Shown piece by piece: positions 17,255 to 25,973 of a DNA stretch of 64,000 nucleotides (position 1 is its first letter; every line of letters starts with the position of its first letter). The position numbers and the translations under genes are program-made. The stretch is taken from contig NZ_AP024871.1 in NCBI RefSeq assembly GCF_024346875.1, forward strand, positions 1,178,001 through 1,242,000. The letters are read 5' to 3'. This DNA comes from Vibrio gallicus (GTDB lineage Bacteria > Pseudomonadota > Gammaproteobacteria > Enterobacterales > Vibrionaceae). Below the pieces are notes generated by a model that was not told the DNA's origin, made no database searches, and saw only the letters and a list, made by a program, of their open reading frames with translations.

Positions 17255-17911
17255 CTACGCACAATTGGAGAGCATATCTAAAGTTACCTGATTAAGAGAA
17301 GCCAGTTTATAGTCGGCAATACTCCATTGTGGGCGCTCTAATTGTGATGTCTCCGGGATTACGATCGTTTTCATACGCGCCGCTTTGGCCGCTAACAATC
17401 CGGTAAGAGAGTCTTCTAGGGCAAGGCATTTCGTAGGGCAAACCTTAAGAGCATGTGCGGTATTGAGGTATACCTCTGGGTGTGGCTTTCCATATACCAA
17501 TGTTTGTGCTGAGAGCACGGCATCGAACTGGTGGGTTATCTCAAGGGCATTTAGGGTTGCTTCAATGAGATCCATTGGTGAAGAGGATGCTACCGCCAGT
17601 TTGATATCCAGTGTTTTTAAGCGCTGTATTAAGGGCTTAAGGCCAGGCATTGCCGGTTTATTAAGCTCTATTAACTCAATGACTCTCGCGCTTATCTGCG
17701 AACACACTTGGGCTTGGGTTGCCCCTGTCCACGGTTGCTTAGCATAATAGCCCTCAACTATGTTATCGATACGCACACCTGTGGTGTTAATCGTATCTTG
17801 ATGGGTGATAGATACGTTATACAGGGGAAATATCTCTAACTGGGCTTGCTGCCAAAAAGGCTCTGAATCGACCATTAATCCATCCATGTCAAAAATGACG
17901 GCTTGGAGCAT
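17255..17911 (-). CDS. hxpB: Hexitol phosphatase HxpB (HAD hydrolase)
   Basis: 218-residue HAD-superfamily phosphatase. Motif I is DMDG with nucleophile D8 and acid D10, motif II VASSSP, motif III the lysine of YGKPHPEVY, and motif IV ALEDSLTG. The sequence tracks E. coli HxpB (YniC) well: LRID/VRID followed by AKQPW, PGLKPLIQRL, and CLALEDSLTGLLAAKAARMKTIVIP. HxpB dephosphorylates sugar and hexitol phosphates such as 2-deoxyglucose-6-phosphate. The cap domain spans about residues 15-85. It stands alone on the minus strand. Confidence 0.87.
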   Translation of the reverse strand: MLQAVIFDMDGLMVDSEPFWQQAQLEIFPLYNVSITHQDTINTTGVRIDNIVEGYYAKQPWTGATQAQVCSQISARVIELIELNKPAMPGLKPLIQRLKTLDIKLAVASSSPMDLIEATLNALEITHQFDAVLSAQTLVYGKPHPEVYLNTAHALKVCPTKCLALEDSLTGLLAAKAARMKTIVIPETSQLERPQWSIADYKLASLNQVTLDMLSNCA

Positions 17912-18059
17912 AATTTAATCCTTAACTTCGATGACTCTCGATACGATTACGAGTGAGGTTGCACTATTACATACCTTTATGTGATATCGACGCAAGGAAA
18001 ACCAATCAAAACATGAGCTGATTGGTAGCGTTGGCTAGTTTTATGGTACGGGAGGGGCT

Positions 18060-18911
18060 ATGAATCATATAAAACCATTAGCGGCACTGATGTGCATTGT
18101 GCCGTCCATCGAGGCAAAATCTGAGGCAAAGGCGGTTCAATTAAACGCCATACCATTAGCAAACAACTATGCAGGGCAACTCCTTGATAGCTCGTACTTG
18201 ATAAGTGAAAAACTGGATGGTGTCAGAGCTATTTGGGATGGAGCACGCCTATATTCACGCTCTGGACGGGTGATTAATATCCCCGAATTTTTTGTCAAGC
18301 AAATGCCTCCCTTTGCAGTCGAAGGCGAGTTGTGGGCTGGGCATGGAAGGTTTCATCATGTGCAGCAAACGGTACTAGATAAAGTTCCTAATGAAGCAAG
18401 CTGGCGCACTATAACTTACTGTATGTTTGATGTGTTGAATACCGTAATCAAGTTTCGTGATAACTACACACAACTATTAGCATGGCAGAATCACAATCCA
18501 TCTCATAATGTATGTGTCGTTAAACAGGTGCCATTTGAGTCAAATGAACAGCTGTCTCGGCAATTACAGGCGGTGTTAGTTAGCGGTGGAGAAGGTCTTA
18601 TAATCAGAAAAGGCAGTGCGATAAGTGTTGCTGGTCGAAGTAATAATATCCTTAAACTAAAGCCTTTTATGGATGCAGAAGCATTAGTTGTTGGGTATAA
18701 ACCGGGTAAAGGGAAGTATCAGGGGATGATTGGCGCACTGAGAGTTCAAACCCCAACTGGGGTTGAGTTTTTTATCGGCTCAGGTCTAAGCGATGTTGAT
18801 AGAGCGACGCCTCCTAAGTTAGGTAGCACGATTACCTATCGGTTTAGCGGGGAGACGCATCTCGGTGTACCGAGGTTTCCCCGCTTTGTACGAGTCAGGC
18901 AAATGCAATAG
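18060..18911 (+). CDS. ligE: ATP-dependent DNA ligase LigE, periplasmic type
   Basis: 283-residue minimal ATP-dependent ligase without extra domains. Motif I is K51-LDG-x-R56 with K51 the adenylated lysine. Motif III CMFDV, motif IV EGLIIRK and motif V ILKLKPF follow, then a short OB fold ending VRVRQMQ. The N-terminal ~25 residues (MNHIKPLAALMCIVPSIEA) look like a signal peptide, in line with the Lig E group, thought to work in the periplasm on incoming or extracellular DNA. ATG at 18060 has a strong GGAGGGG site. Convergent with norM, 25 nt apart. Confidence 0.9.
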   Translation: MNHIKPLAALMCIVPSIEAKSEAKAVQLNAIPLANNYAGQLLDSSYLISEKLDGVRAIWDGARLYSRSGRVINIPEFFVKQMPPFAVEGELWAGHGRFHHVQQTVLDKVPNEASWRTITYCMFDVLNTVIKFRDNYTQLLAWQNHNPSHNVCVVKQVPFESNEQLSRQLQAVLVSGGEGLIIRKGSAISVAGRSNNILKLKPFMDAEALVVGYKPGKGKYQGMIGALRVQTPTGVEFFIGSGLSDVDRATPPKLGSTITYRFSGETHLGVPRFPRFVRVRQMQ

Positions 18912-18936
18912 GGGCATTTTGCTCGTGCTAATAGAA

Positions 18937-20307
18937 TTATCGTGAAGCGAATAATAGTTGCGCTTCGGCTGTCTGATTGTGCATCCATTTCAGGCGTAGA
19001 CCTAATAAAATTGCAGCGGTAGTTAGACCGAAAATAAAGCCGAACCAATAACCTTGTGCTCCCATAGGCTGGACAATCCAGTCGGTTGCACCAAGTACAT
19101 ACCCCGAGGGTAAACCGACCACCCAATATGATAGAAAGGTTCGGTTAAAGATAGAGCGCATATCCTTATATCCACGCAATGCACCGCCTGCAATGACCTG
19201 TATCGAATCACTAAATTGATACACTGCAGCTAATAGTAATAAGTGCACGGATATAGCGGTAACTGCATGATTGTCGGTGTAGAGGTTGGTGATCTGCTCT
19301 CTAAATAAGATGGTGATAATCGCGGTACATGCGGCCATCATTAAGCCTAATATCAATCCAACATGCGTCGATATCTTGGCACCTTCAGTGTCTTCTTCTC
19401 CAAGTTTATGCCCTACGCGAATACTAACCGCATTGCCGACACTCATCGGCAGCATAAACACCATAGAGGAAACGTTGATAGCGATTTGATGCGCCGCTAC
19501 AACAATAGGGCCAAGTGGAGAGACAAGTAGTGCCACTACCGCAAATAAGGTCACCTCAAAGAATATCGACAAGGCGACAGGTAATCCCAGTTTAAATAAG
19601 CGTATCTGAGCTTGCAGTTTAGGCTTGTGCCACGTAGCAAACAGGCCGATGCTTTGGAATCGTTTTGCAGTAACGGTAAACCAAAGCAGCATTAAGAACA
19701 TGACCCAATACACTATAGTGGTTGCTACGCCGCACCCCATACCACCTAACGCTGGCATACCGAATTTACCGTAGACAAAGATATAGTTAAGTGGAATATT
19801 CAGCAGCAACCCAACAAAGCCTATGACCATGGCGATCTTGGTCATAGACATGCCATCGGTAAAGCTGCGCAGGGTTTGAAAGAATAAGAACGCTGGAATT
19901 GCTGGTAACATGGCATGCATATAGCCGATGGTAATACTTGCCATATGTTGGTCAACATCCATCATTCCTAAAATGGTCTTTGTCTGCATTAGGACAAAGG
20001 CAATAGGAAAGGCGATAAACACTGCCAAAGCAGCGCCTTGATGGATCTCATTGGCAATCTTGTTTTGATGTCCACGCCCGTTAAGTTGAGCGACGATTGG
20101 GATCAGAGCCATCAACACTCCAATCCCAAACAAAATTGAGGGTAGCCAAATGCTCGATGCTATCGCAACTGCAGCCATATCAGTTGCACTTACGCCGCCA
20201 GCCATAATAGTATCAACTACGCCCATACCAGTTTGAGCTACCGAAGCAATCAATACCGGAGTTGCGAGTTTGACAAGGCTTTTCACTTCTTTTTTATAAC
20301 GGTGCAA
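18937..20307 (-). CDS. norM: Multidrug efflux MATE transporter NorM
   Basis: 456-residue inner-membrane sodium-coupled multidrug exporter with about 12 helices in two MATE bundles. The sequence follows Vibrio NorM closely throughout, for example PVLIASVAQTGMGVVDT, SIWLPSILFGIG, LFFQTLRSFTDGMS and AAHQIAINVSS. The start is TTG at 20307, which gives exactly the family N-terminus MHRYKKE; AGGA lies nine bases upstream and no nearby ATG is in frame. Divergent from ribE across an 84-nt gap, the usual Vibrio layout. Confidence 0.94.
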   Translation of the reverse strand: MHRYKKEVKSLVKLATPVLIASVAQTGMGVVDTIMAGGVSATDMAAVAIASSIWLPSILFGIGVLMALIPIVAQLNGRGHQNKIANEIHQGAALAVFIAFPIAFVLMQTKTILGMMDVDQHMASITIGYMHAMLPAIPAFLFFQTLRSFTDGMSMTKIAMVIGFVGLLLNIPLNYIFVYGKFGMPALGGMGCGVATTIVYWVMFLMLLWFTVTAKRFQSIGLFATWHKPKLQAQIRLFKLGLPVALSIFFEVTLFAVVALLVSPLGPIVVAAHQIAINVSSMVFMLPMSVGNAVSIRVGHKLGEEDTEGAKISTHVGLILGLMMAACTAIITILFREQITNLYTDNHAVTAISVHLLLLAAVYQFSDSIQVIAGGALRGYKDMRSIFNRTFLSYWVVGLPSGYVLGATDWIVQPMGAQGYWFGFIFGLTTAAILLGLRLKWMHNQTAEAQLLFASR

Positions 20308-20391
20308 GATGGAGATCCTAGTAGCATGCGTTGGGTGCGAGCATAGTAATTGAGTAGAGTATTAAAACCAACCAAAAATAAAGAGGTATTT

Positions 20392-21003
20392 ATGTTTACT
20401 GGCATTGTTCAGGGCACAGCAAAGGTCGTTGAAATTATAAGAAAACAAGATTTTAATACCCATATTATTGAGCTTCCTAAACACCTATCAGAAGGTATTC
20501 AAATTGGCGCATCCATTGCTCACAATGGGTGTTGTTTGACTATTACAGGTGTGCAAGATAGTCGAGTCAGCTTTGATTTGATGAAAGCGACTCTTGAGTT
20601 GACCAATCTAGGGCTAATTCAAGAAAATGATGAGGTGAATATTGAGCGTGCGGCAAGGTTTGGAGATGAGATTGGCGGGCACAGCATGTCTGGTCATATT
20701 ATGTCTACAGTTAAGCTTACTGGCATTATAGCGTCGCCTAATAATAAGACGCTGTGGTTTGATGCGCCACAAGATGCGATGCGTTACATACTGCCCAAAG
20801 GCTATATTGGGCTTGATGGATGTTCGTTGACCATTGCTGAGGTGAAGGCATGTTCATTTTCAGTCAACCTGATCCCAGAAACACTCAATCGCACCTTATT
20901 TGGAACTAGAAAAATAGGCGATACAATCAACCTAGAGGTTGACCCTCAAACGCAAGCGATAGTCGACACTGTAGAGCGCGTAATGGCGCAAAAACTAGCT
21001 TAA
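20392..21003 (+). CDS. ribE: Riboflavin synthase subunit alpha
   Basis: Last step of riboflavin synthesis: dismutation of two 6,7-dimethyl-8-ribityllumazine to riboflavin. 203 residues from ATG at 20392 (GAGG eight bases upstream), giving the diagnostic MFTGIVQGTAKV; an upstream GTG or ATT-rich extension has no family match. The two lumazine-binding repeats are visible (residues 1-95 and 96-190), with NGCCLTI in the first and DGCSLTI in the second. No FMN riboswitch fits into the 84-nt leader shared with norM. The stop overlaps the convergent zinc-ribbon gene by four bases. Confidence 0.95.
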   Translation: MFTGIVQGTAKVVEIIRKQDFNTHIIELPKHLSEGIQIGASIAHNGCCLTITGVQDSRVSFDLMKATLELTNLGLIQENDEVNIERAARFGDEIGGHSMSGHIMSTVKLTGIIASPNNKTLWFDAPQDAMRYILPKGYIGLDGCSLTIAEVKACSFSVNLIPETLNRTLFGTRKIGDTINLEVDPQTQAIVDTVERVMAQKLA

Positions 21004-21203
21004 AATATCTGTTCGTCGTCCGCATCAAGGCTAAAGTCGACTCTGTCTCTAACTTCATCGAGCGTGATATTCATATGGATTGAATTACAGCACGCAGGGC
21101 AATCATGATAAAAATCTTGATTTCCTTGCGTGGTATCTATGGCTACGGTGATTGTTTGTCCACAATGCGGGCATGAAACATACTTGTCGGCGTAATTTTT
21201 CAT
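21000..21203 (-). CDS. CPXCG-motif cysteine-rich small protein
   Basis: 67 residues with two zinc-ribbon knuckles, C11-P-H-C14-G and C35-P-A-C38, followed by an acidic tail (DRVDFSLDADDEQIF). This matches the small CPXCG-motif proteins of gamma-proteobacteria, whose role is not known. AGGAG lies about nine bases before the ATG. It ends inside the last codon of the convergent ribE and lies just downstream of the fructosamine-kinase-like gene on the same strand, 31 nt away, so it may be co-transcribed with that gene. Confidence 0.85.
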   Translation of the reverse strand: MKNYADKYVSCPHCGQTITVAIDTTQGNQDFYHDCPACCNSIHMNITLDEVRDRVDFSLDADDEQIF

Positions 21204-21234
21204 GGCATTTTCTCCTGTAACATGAGCAACAATA

Positions 21235-22107
21235 CTAAACGTATAAGCTATTTAAATTATCGATTTGGATTTGGGCATCGGGCAAATAGTGGCCGCCAAA
21301 TACATTACACTGATTAAGGATATGGTAAAGATTGTAAATCGCTTTACGTTGTTGATAGCCTTTGGGTAGTGGGTATACGCTTTGATAGCCCTCATAAAAC
21401 TCGGCGCTAAAGCCGCCAAATAATTCGGTCATCGCTATATCACACTCGCGATCCCCCCAATAGCAAGCTGGGTCGTAGCAGATAGGACCAAAAGGAGACA
21501 GCGCGCAATTAGCTTGCCATAAATTACCGTGTAGCAAAGCAGGTTTAGGTCTGTGACCAGATAATGAGTCTTTGGTATTGTCGATAATCTGTGTGATGTT
21601 TCCGAACTCAATTCCTTTTTCTTTTAGGAGTTGAAGCTGCCATCCGATACGTTGTTCAGCGAAGAATTGTGCCCAATTTTTGTGCCAGCGATTTGGTTGA
21701 ACTGTGTTGCCAATAAAATTGTCACTATCAAAACCAAACTCTTTTTGGTCTCCCCATTGGTGAAGGTTGGCAAGTTGCTTACCAAATTCTTCACTGCATT
21801 GAAGATCTGAAAGTGGGCGGGTAGGAAGGTAGTTTAGGATAAGAAAAGAGCTGTCTTTAGTTGTACCGAAGTGAACTAATTCAGGTACCGAAACCGTACC
21901 TGTACTGCGTAACTCCGCAAGAGAATCAACCTCAGCTAAGTAATTTTCGAGGAAGTCCTTATGATTAATTTTGACAAAGTAACGTTGTTCGCCGTCACTT
22001 ATCATAAAGCTTTCGCTGATTTCACCAGCACTAATCCGAGTTTTTTCTTCAATCTTAAACTCGAACATTAATACATCGGAAAGTTGTTGTGATATTGCTT
22101 GCCACAT
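21235..22107 (-). CDS. Fructosamine kinase family protein (YniA-like) with altered catalytic motif
   Basis: 290 residues from ATG at 22107 (GAGGG upstream); an in-frame TTG lies one codon earlier. APH/FN3K-like kinase fold: RYFVKIN carries the ATP-site lysine, followed by LLHGNLWQANC, YDPACYWGDRECDIAM (metal-binding D) and the C-terminal NVFGG. It is close to E. coli YniA, but the catalytic loop reads H193-G194-N195 where fructosamine kinases have HGD. An aspartate-to-asparagine change there would be expected to weaken or abolish phosphotransfer. It lies between the NlpC-like lipoprotein gene and the zinc-ribbon gene on the same strand. Confidence 0.85.
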   Translation of the reverse strand: MWQAISQQLSDVLMFEFKIEEKTRISAGEISESFMISDGEQRYFVKINHKDFLENYLAEVDSLAELRSTGTVSVPELVHFGTTKDSSFLILNYLPTRPLSDLQCSEEFGKQLANLHQWGDQKEFGFDSDNFIGNTVQPNRWHKNWAQFFAEQRIGWQLQLLKEKGIEFGNITQIIDNTKDSLSGHRPKPALLHGNLWQANCALSPFGPICYDPACYWGDRECDIAMTELFGGFSAEFYEGYQSVYPLPKGYQQRKAIYNLYHILNQCNVFGGHYLPDAQIQIDNLNSLYV

Positions 22108-22140
22108 CAAAACACCCTCGAAATTGTGATTACTTAATTA

Positions 22141-22171
22141 TTTTAAGTGTAGATGATATTTACACTTAAAA
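22141..22171. repeat. AT-rich inverted repeat (weak terminator or operator)
   Basis: TTTTAAGTGTA (22141-22151) pairs perfectly with TACACTTAAAA (22161-22171), loop of nine. It lies between the NlpC-like gene end and the kinase start on the minus strand. It could terminate the former or bind a regulator of the latter. Confidence 0.45.
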
Positions 22172-22184
22172 TATGATCTCCTTC

Positions 22185-22664
22185 TCATAATATACGACGT
22201 ATTTGCCAATAGGCATCGGCCCAATATGGGGAATCCAGTCGAGATATCATCACCCCGTGAGAAGTGGAGGCGTGCATAAAGCTATTATCGCCCACATAGA
22301 TACCAACGTGTCTCACTCCATAGCCAGTTTTAAAGAAAACCAGATCACCGAATTGACGCTGTTCATAGCTTATCCATACACCAACATTGCTCTGAGTCTT
22401 AGTTGTCCTTGGGATAGGATGATGGAATACTTCATTGAACGCAATTTGAACAAATGCGGAGCAATCAACGCCTTTTTTAGATTGTCCACCTAAGCGAAAC
22501 GGCGTGTTATGCCAGGTTTGATAAAATAGATAAAGTTGATCTTTATGCGCAGCTTTTACGGCATTTAGCTGCATCATGTTGACTTTTGCGGCTGGATTTT
22601 CCGTTGGACCAGATACGCATCCTGCAAGGAGTATGCTAAATAATAGCAACATAGTCGATTTCAT
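22185..22664 (-). CDS. NlpC/P60 family lipoprotein, peptidoglycan endopeptidase-like
   Basis: 159 residues. Signal MKSTMLLLFSILLAGC with acylated C16, then an NlpC/P60 domain (about 40-155). Catalytic residues are visible: C68 in GVDCSAF, H119 in VRHVGIYVG and H131 in FMHAS. Size and layout match E. coli NlpC (154 aa); related MepS is a DD-endopeptidase cutting the mD-Ala cross-link during wall growth. The start ATG overlaps the stop of the upstream hydroxylase gene by one base (TAATG), so the two are translationally coupled. Confidence 0.88.
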   Translation of the reverse strand: MKSTMLLLFSILLAGCVSGPTENPAAKVNMMQLNAVKAAHKDQLYLFYQTWHNTPFRLGGQSKKGVDCSAFVQIAFNEVFHHPIPRTTKTQSNVGVWISYEQRQFGDLVFFKTGYGVRHVGIYVGDNSFMHASTSHGVMISRLDSPYWADAYWQIRRIL

Positions 22665-23449
22665 TAATGTTTCCTAAAAGGTTGAGTGAGTAGCTTATCT
22701 AAACGTTGCTCGTTAGGATGACGAAACTGTGCTATTCCAATGCGCATCTTTCCATGTCCATGTTTAGGCTGTGCGATATAGGAATTAAATAAGCGATCCC
22801 AAATAGATAAGCAGAAACCATAGTTTGAGTTGGTTTCGCGGCGAATTATAGAGTGGTGAACTCGATGCATGTCGGGTGTAACCATACATTTACGTATTAT
22901 TTTATCGAGTTGCTGAGATAGGCGCAGGTTACTATGGTTAAACATCGCGCAGCCATTTAATGCGACCTCAAATATAATTACAGCTATTGGCGAGATGCCT
23001 AGTATAAGGACGGCTGTAATTTTGATTATCATCGATAGCCATATTTCTATGGGGTGAAAGCGCGCACCGGTAGTAACATCGATATCTTGATCCGAGTGAT
23101 GCATCTTATGCAGCGCCCACAGCCAAGGTACGACATGAAACAGCCTATGTTGCCAATAGATGAGAAGGTCTAAAACCAATACGCTAATTATAATGTTAAT
23201 TAGGCTTGATACGCCTAATAGATGCAGTAGTCCCACGCTATGCTGCTCAGTCCATGCTGCAGCTTCGAAAGCAAGTAATGGTAGGGTTAGCCTTAATAGC
23301 AGAGAGTTAAATACCACAAGTGCGATGTTATTTACCCAGCGGTACCATTTAGGTTGGGTGAGTACGCGGCGAGGATAGATTGATTCAAGCGCGATACACA
23401 GCAGCAGTATACAAGCAAACAAGATCAGTCGAATTAGGTTGTTATCCAT
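22664..23449 (-). CDS. Sterol desaturase / fatty acid hydroxylase superfamily protein
   Basis: 261 residues from ATG at 23449 (AGGA eight bases upstream); an in-frame TTG at 23485 adds only hydrophilic residues. Several membrane helices and the di-iron histidine boxes of the superfamily: HRLFH, HKMHH and HRVHH. These integral-membrane enzymes hydroxylate or desaturate lipid chains with oxygen. The bacterial substrate is unknown. It heads a probable operon with the NlpC-like gene, a gene pair that would act on the envelope. Confidence 0.85.
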   Translation of the reverse strand: MDNNLIRLILFACILLLCIALESIYPRRVLTQPKWYRWVNNIALVVFNSLLLRLTLPLLAFEAAAWTEQHSVGLLHLLGVSSLINIIISVLVLDLLIYWQHRLFHVVPWLWALHKMHHSDQDIDVTTGARFHPIEIWLSMIIKITAVLILGISPIAVIIFEVALNGCAMFNHSNLRLSQQLDKIIRKCMVTPDMHRVHHSIIRRETNSNYGFCLSIWDRLFNSYIAQPKHGHGKMRIGIAQFRHPNEQRLDKLLTQPFRKH

Positions 23450-23527
23450 AAAATTGTCCTTGGTTGCGTTCCGTGAATGACTCAATTACCCTTGCGAGCT
23501 CAATCAATAACAGGGCATCATTAAAGA

Positions 23528-24262
23528 ATGCGAGTTCATGCAGTGCACGAGTTAATCGAGCACAGAATCAATAATGCAACCAAGCCTTTTAATGCGCGTG
23601 GTGCAAAGGTGCAGCGTTGCCTTAGATGTAGAGTGGCAACGAAATATTGTCTATGCCAATTTCAACCCGCGCCTTTTCAAGGTTTTGCCGCAATACTGCT
23701 CTATTCAAACAATGAGGTACTCAAGCCCAGTAATACCGGACGCCTAATCGCAGATATCTGTGAAGACAGTTATGCCTTTGAATGGCAACGCACTGAAATG
23801 CCTGACCAGCTAAAAAGGCTACTAAATGACCCTGCATATCAACCGATTCTGGTTTTCCCCTGTGATTATTTATTAGAAAGTAATACGGTAATTGAGCCTA
23901 GTAGTGTTAAAGGGATGGTGAAAATCCCCTTGTTTATTTTCTTAGACGCAAGTTGGCGAGAAGCTCGACGTATCTATCGAAAATCAGCGTACTTACATCA
24001 TTTACCGTGCCTTTCAATCAGTGAAAAATCACTGTCGGATTATATTATGCGCAAAGCGGTGAATGAACAACAGTTAGCAACATGCGAGGTGGCAAGTCTG
24101 GTATTGAATCATGCTGGATTTACCGACGCTGCCGATACATTACAGCAGTGGTTTGAAGTCATAAAAGAAAGTTATATGTTGACCAAAACTCAAGGAGATA
24201 AAGATTTCACTCGCCCAAAACTGAGTGCTTTTCTCAATAGCAGCAATGCCAAGGATAACTGA
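23528..24262 (+). CDS. DTW-domain protein, probable tRNA-uridine aminocarboxypropyltransferase
   Basis: 244 residues. DTW-domain proteins such as TapT (YfiP) and TuaA-type enzymes transfer the aminocarboxypropyl group of SAM to uridine in tRNA. Visible marks are the zinc-type cysteine cluster C31-x2-C34-x6-C41-x-C43, the NTGRLI segment, and the core motif as LDASWREARR. The namesake D-x-T-W therefore has S in place of T. Divergent from the hydroxylase gene. Which uridine it modifies cannot be told from this window. Confidence 0.82.
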   Translation: MRVHAVHELIEHRINNATKPFNARGAKVQRCLRCRVATKYCLCQFQPAPFQGFAAILLYSNNEVLKPSNTGRLIADICEDSYAFEWQRTEMPDQLKRLLNDPAYQPILVFPCDYLLESNTVIEPSSVKGMVKIPLFIFLDASWREARRIYRKSAYLHHLPCLSISEKSLSDYIMRKAVNEQQLATCEVASLVLNHAGFTDAADTLQQWFEVIKESYMLTKTQGDKDFTRPKLSAFLNSSNAKDN

Positions 24263-24362
24263 GTAGGAATCCGTGTCTTTTATGCGAATCATCACGGACA
24301 GTAGGGCTACATTTCTGGATAATAGGCTGAATTAACTCAAAATAACGTGGATGAGACAGCTA

Positions 24363-25271
24363 ATGTATTATGGTTTTGACGTCGGCGGTACCAAGATTGA
24401 ATTTGGTGCATTTAATGAAAAACTTGAGCGTCTAGCGACAGAGCGCGTACCGACTCCTGGTGATGATTACACTAAGCTAGTGGATACCTTAGCCGGTTTG
24501 GTTGATAAATATGATGCGAAGTTTGAAACCAAAGGTAAGGTCGGGCTTGGTCTTCCGGGTATGGAAGATGCTGAAGACGCAACTGTACTGACCGTAAATG
24601 TTCCTGCGGCAAAGGGAAAACCATTGCGAGCGGATCTTGAATCTCGTATTGGTCGCACAGTAAAAATTGAGAATGATGCAAACTGCTTCGCACTTTCTGA
24701 AGCATGGGATGAGCAACTCAAAGACGAGCCTTGTGTTATGGGGCTTATTTTAGGTACAGGCTTTGGCGGCGGTATTATCCATGATGGTAAAGCCTATTCT
24801 GGTCGCAACCATGTTGCCGGTGAAGTTGGTCATACCCGTCTTCCTATTGATGCATGGTTCCACTTAGGTGATAACGCACCACTGCTTGATTGTGGATGTG
24901 GTAAAAAAGGCTGCTTAGATAGTTACTTATCTGGTCGCGGATTTGAGCTTCTTTACGCGCACTATTTTGGTGAGCAGAAGAAGGCGATTGATATTATCAC
25001 TGCATATACACAAGGTGATGCACAAGCCACAGTGCACGTAGAGCGCTTTATGGAGTTATTAGCCATCTGTTTTGCTAATATCTTTACTGCATATGATCCG
25101 GATGTGGTTGCTCTTGGTGGCGGTTTATCTAATTTTGAGCTCATCTATGAAGAGATGCCAAAGCGAGTACCTAAATACCTGCTTTCAGTGGCCAAATGTC
25201 CGAAAATTATCAAAGCTAAGCATGGAGATTCAGGTGGTGTTCGTGGAGCTGCGTTTTTGAATATCCAATAA
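24363..25271 (+). CDS. nagK: N-acetylglucosamine kinase NagK (ROK family)
   Basis: Phosphorylates free N-acetylglucosamine, for example from cell-wall or chitin recycling, to GlcNAc-6-phosphate. 302 residues from ATG at 24363 (GAGA eight bases upstream), giving the family start [13 protein letters not shown]; an ATG four codons earlier lacks support. ATP-site DVGGTK (6-11), catalytic [21 protein letters not shown], and the ROK zinc motif [10 protein letters not shown] are intact. GGGLSNF near residue 265 also matches E. coli NagK. Followed by a strong terminator. Confidence 0.94.
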   Translation: MYYGFDVGGTKIEFGAFNEKLERLATERVPTPGDDYTKLVDTLAGLVDKYDAKFETKGKVGLGLPGMEDAEDATVLTVNVPAAKGKPLRADLESRIGRTVKIENDANCFALSEAWDEQLKDEPCVMGLILGTGFGGGIIHDGKAYSGRNHVAGEVGHTRLPIDAWFHLGDNAPLLDCGCGKKGCLDSYLSGRGFELLYAHYFGEQKKAIDIITAYTQGDAQATVHVERFMELLAICFANIFTAYDPDVVALGGGLSNFELIYEEMPKRVPKYLLSVAKCPKIIKAKHGDSGGVRGAAFLNIQ

Positions 25272-25292
25272 GCAACAGCAGGCAATGCAATG

Positions 25293-25325
25293 TGGTGCGC
25301 TAGGATCTCAGTGCACCATTTTTTT
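25293..25325 (+). terminator. Terminator of nagK
   Basis: TGGTGC (25293-25298) pairs with GCACCA (25313-25318), followed by seven T. It begins 22 nt after the stop. Confidence 0.7.
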
Positions 25326-25470
25326 GCCTATTTTATGGTCGTTTTTACTTTGAAATTGGAACTAAACCAGAACAAACGCAATTTTACCTACAATGTTTGT
25401 GGTTATTTTGGTATAAAACGCGCTTCAAATTTTCTTCCCTGCTGAGAAGCAGCGTATAGGAGACCTATAA

Positions 25471-25818
25471 ATGAGACTTGCACATAAACGTAACGTTCAG
25501 CGTAAATTACGTAAATTTGTGAAGGCTACACCGGCGCAGCAGCGCACAACATCGGAAGTAGTCGAGACGAAAGAAGTCAAAATCGAGACGGTTGTGACTA
25601 AACCGAGCGTTGCTTTGACTCCAAAACAACAACAAGTACTTGATATCGTTGTTGCTAACGCAGATGGCATTAATCCAAAAGGGATTGGCCTATCAGCAGG
25701 ACAAGAAGACTCAAAAGCAGCATCTTGGGCAACGGGTGCTCTGAAAAAGCTTGTAGAGCTTGAGCTGGTTGTAAAAGAGAGTATTGCGTCGAATAAAGTT
25801 CTATATAAAGCACTCTAA
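25471..25818 (+). CDS. Small winged-helix-like protein, hypothetical
   Basis: 115 residues. A basic N-terminus (MRLAHKRNVQRKLRKFVK), an E/K/V-rich linker to about residue 48, then a C-terminal domain (LTPKQQQVLDIVVANADGINPKGIGLSAG...AASWATGALKKLVELELVVKE) with the helix pattern of a MarR-type winged helix. It is probably nucleic-acid binding, though no defined family is recognised. AGGAG lies 9 nt before the ATG. It is a monocistronic unit with its own terminator at 25829. Confidence 0.75.
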   Translation: MRLAHKRNVQRKLRKFVKATPAQQRTTSEVVETKEVKIETVVTKPSVALTPKQQQVLDIVVANADGINPKGIGLSAGQEDSKAASWATGALKKLVELELVVKESIASNKVLYKAL

Positions 25819-25828
25819 TTCAAGTAAA

Positions 25829-25854
25829 CAAAGGGAAGTTAAAGCTTCCCTTTG
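25829..25854 (+). terminator. Terminator of the winged-helix gene
   Basis: CAAAGGGAAG (25829-25838) pairs perfectly with CTTCCCTTTG (25845-25854), loop TTAAAG, followed by TTTTAG. It starts 10 nt after the stop. Confidence 0.85.
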
Positions 25855-25928
25855 TTTTAGTGCTAGGTGACAACATGCGATGACTAAATGCTAAAGGTCA
25901 GGCTGGGTTACATCAATGAATAGACATG

Positions 25929-25956
25929 AATAAGGGAAGCATATGCTTCCCTTATT
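25929..25956 (+). terminator. Second strong terminator on the plus strand, sharing its stem core with the first
   Basis: AATAAGGGAAGC (25929-25940) pairs perfectly with GCTTCCCTTATT (25945-25956), loop ATAT, followed by TTTTTGC. On the plus strand this is an ideal terminator, yet no plus-strand gene ends here. The minus strand lacks a T-run after the stem. The 74 nt between the two hairpins may be a small RNA, or this may be a back-up terminator. Confidence 0.75.
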
Positions 25957-25973
25957 TTTTTGCTTCTGACTTC

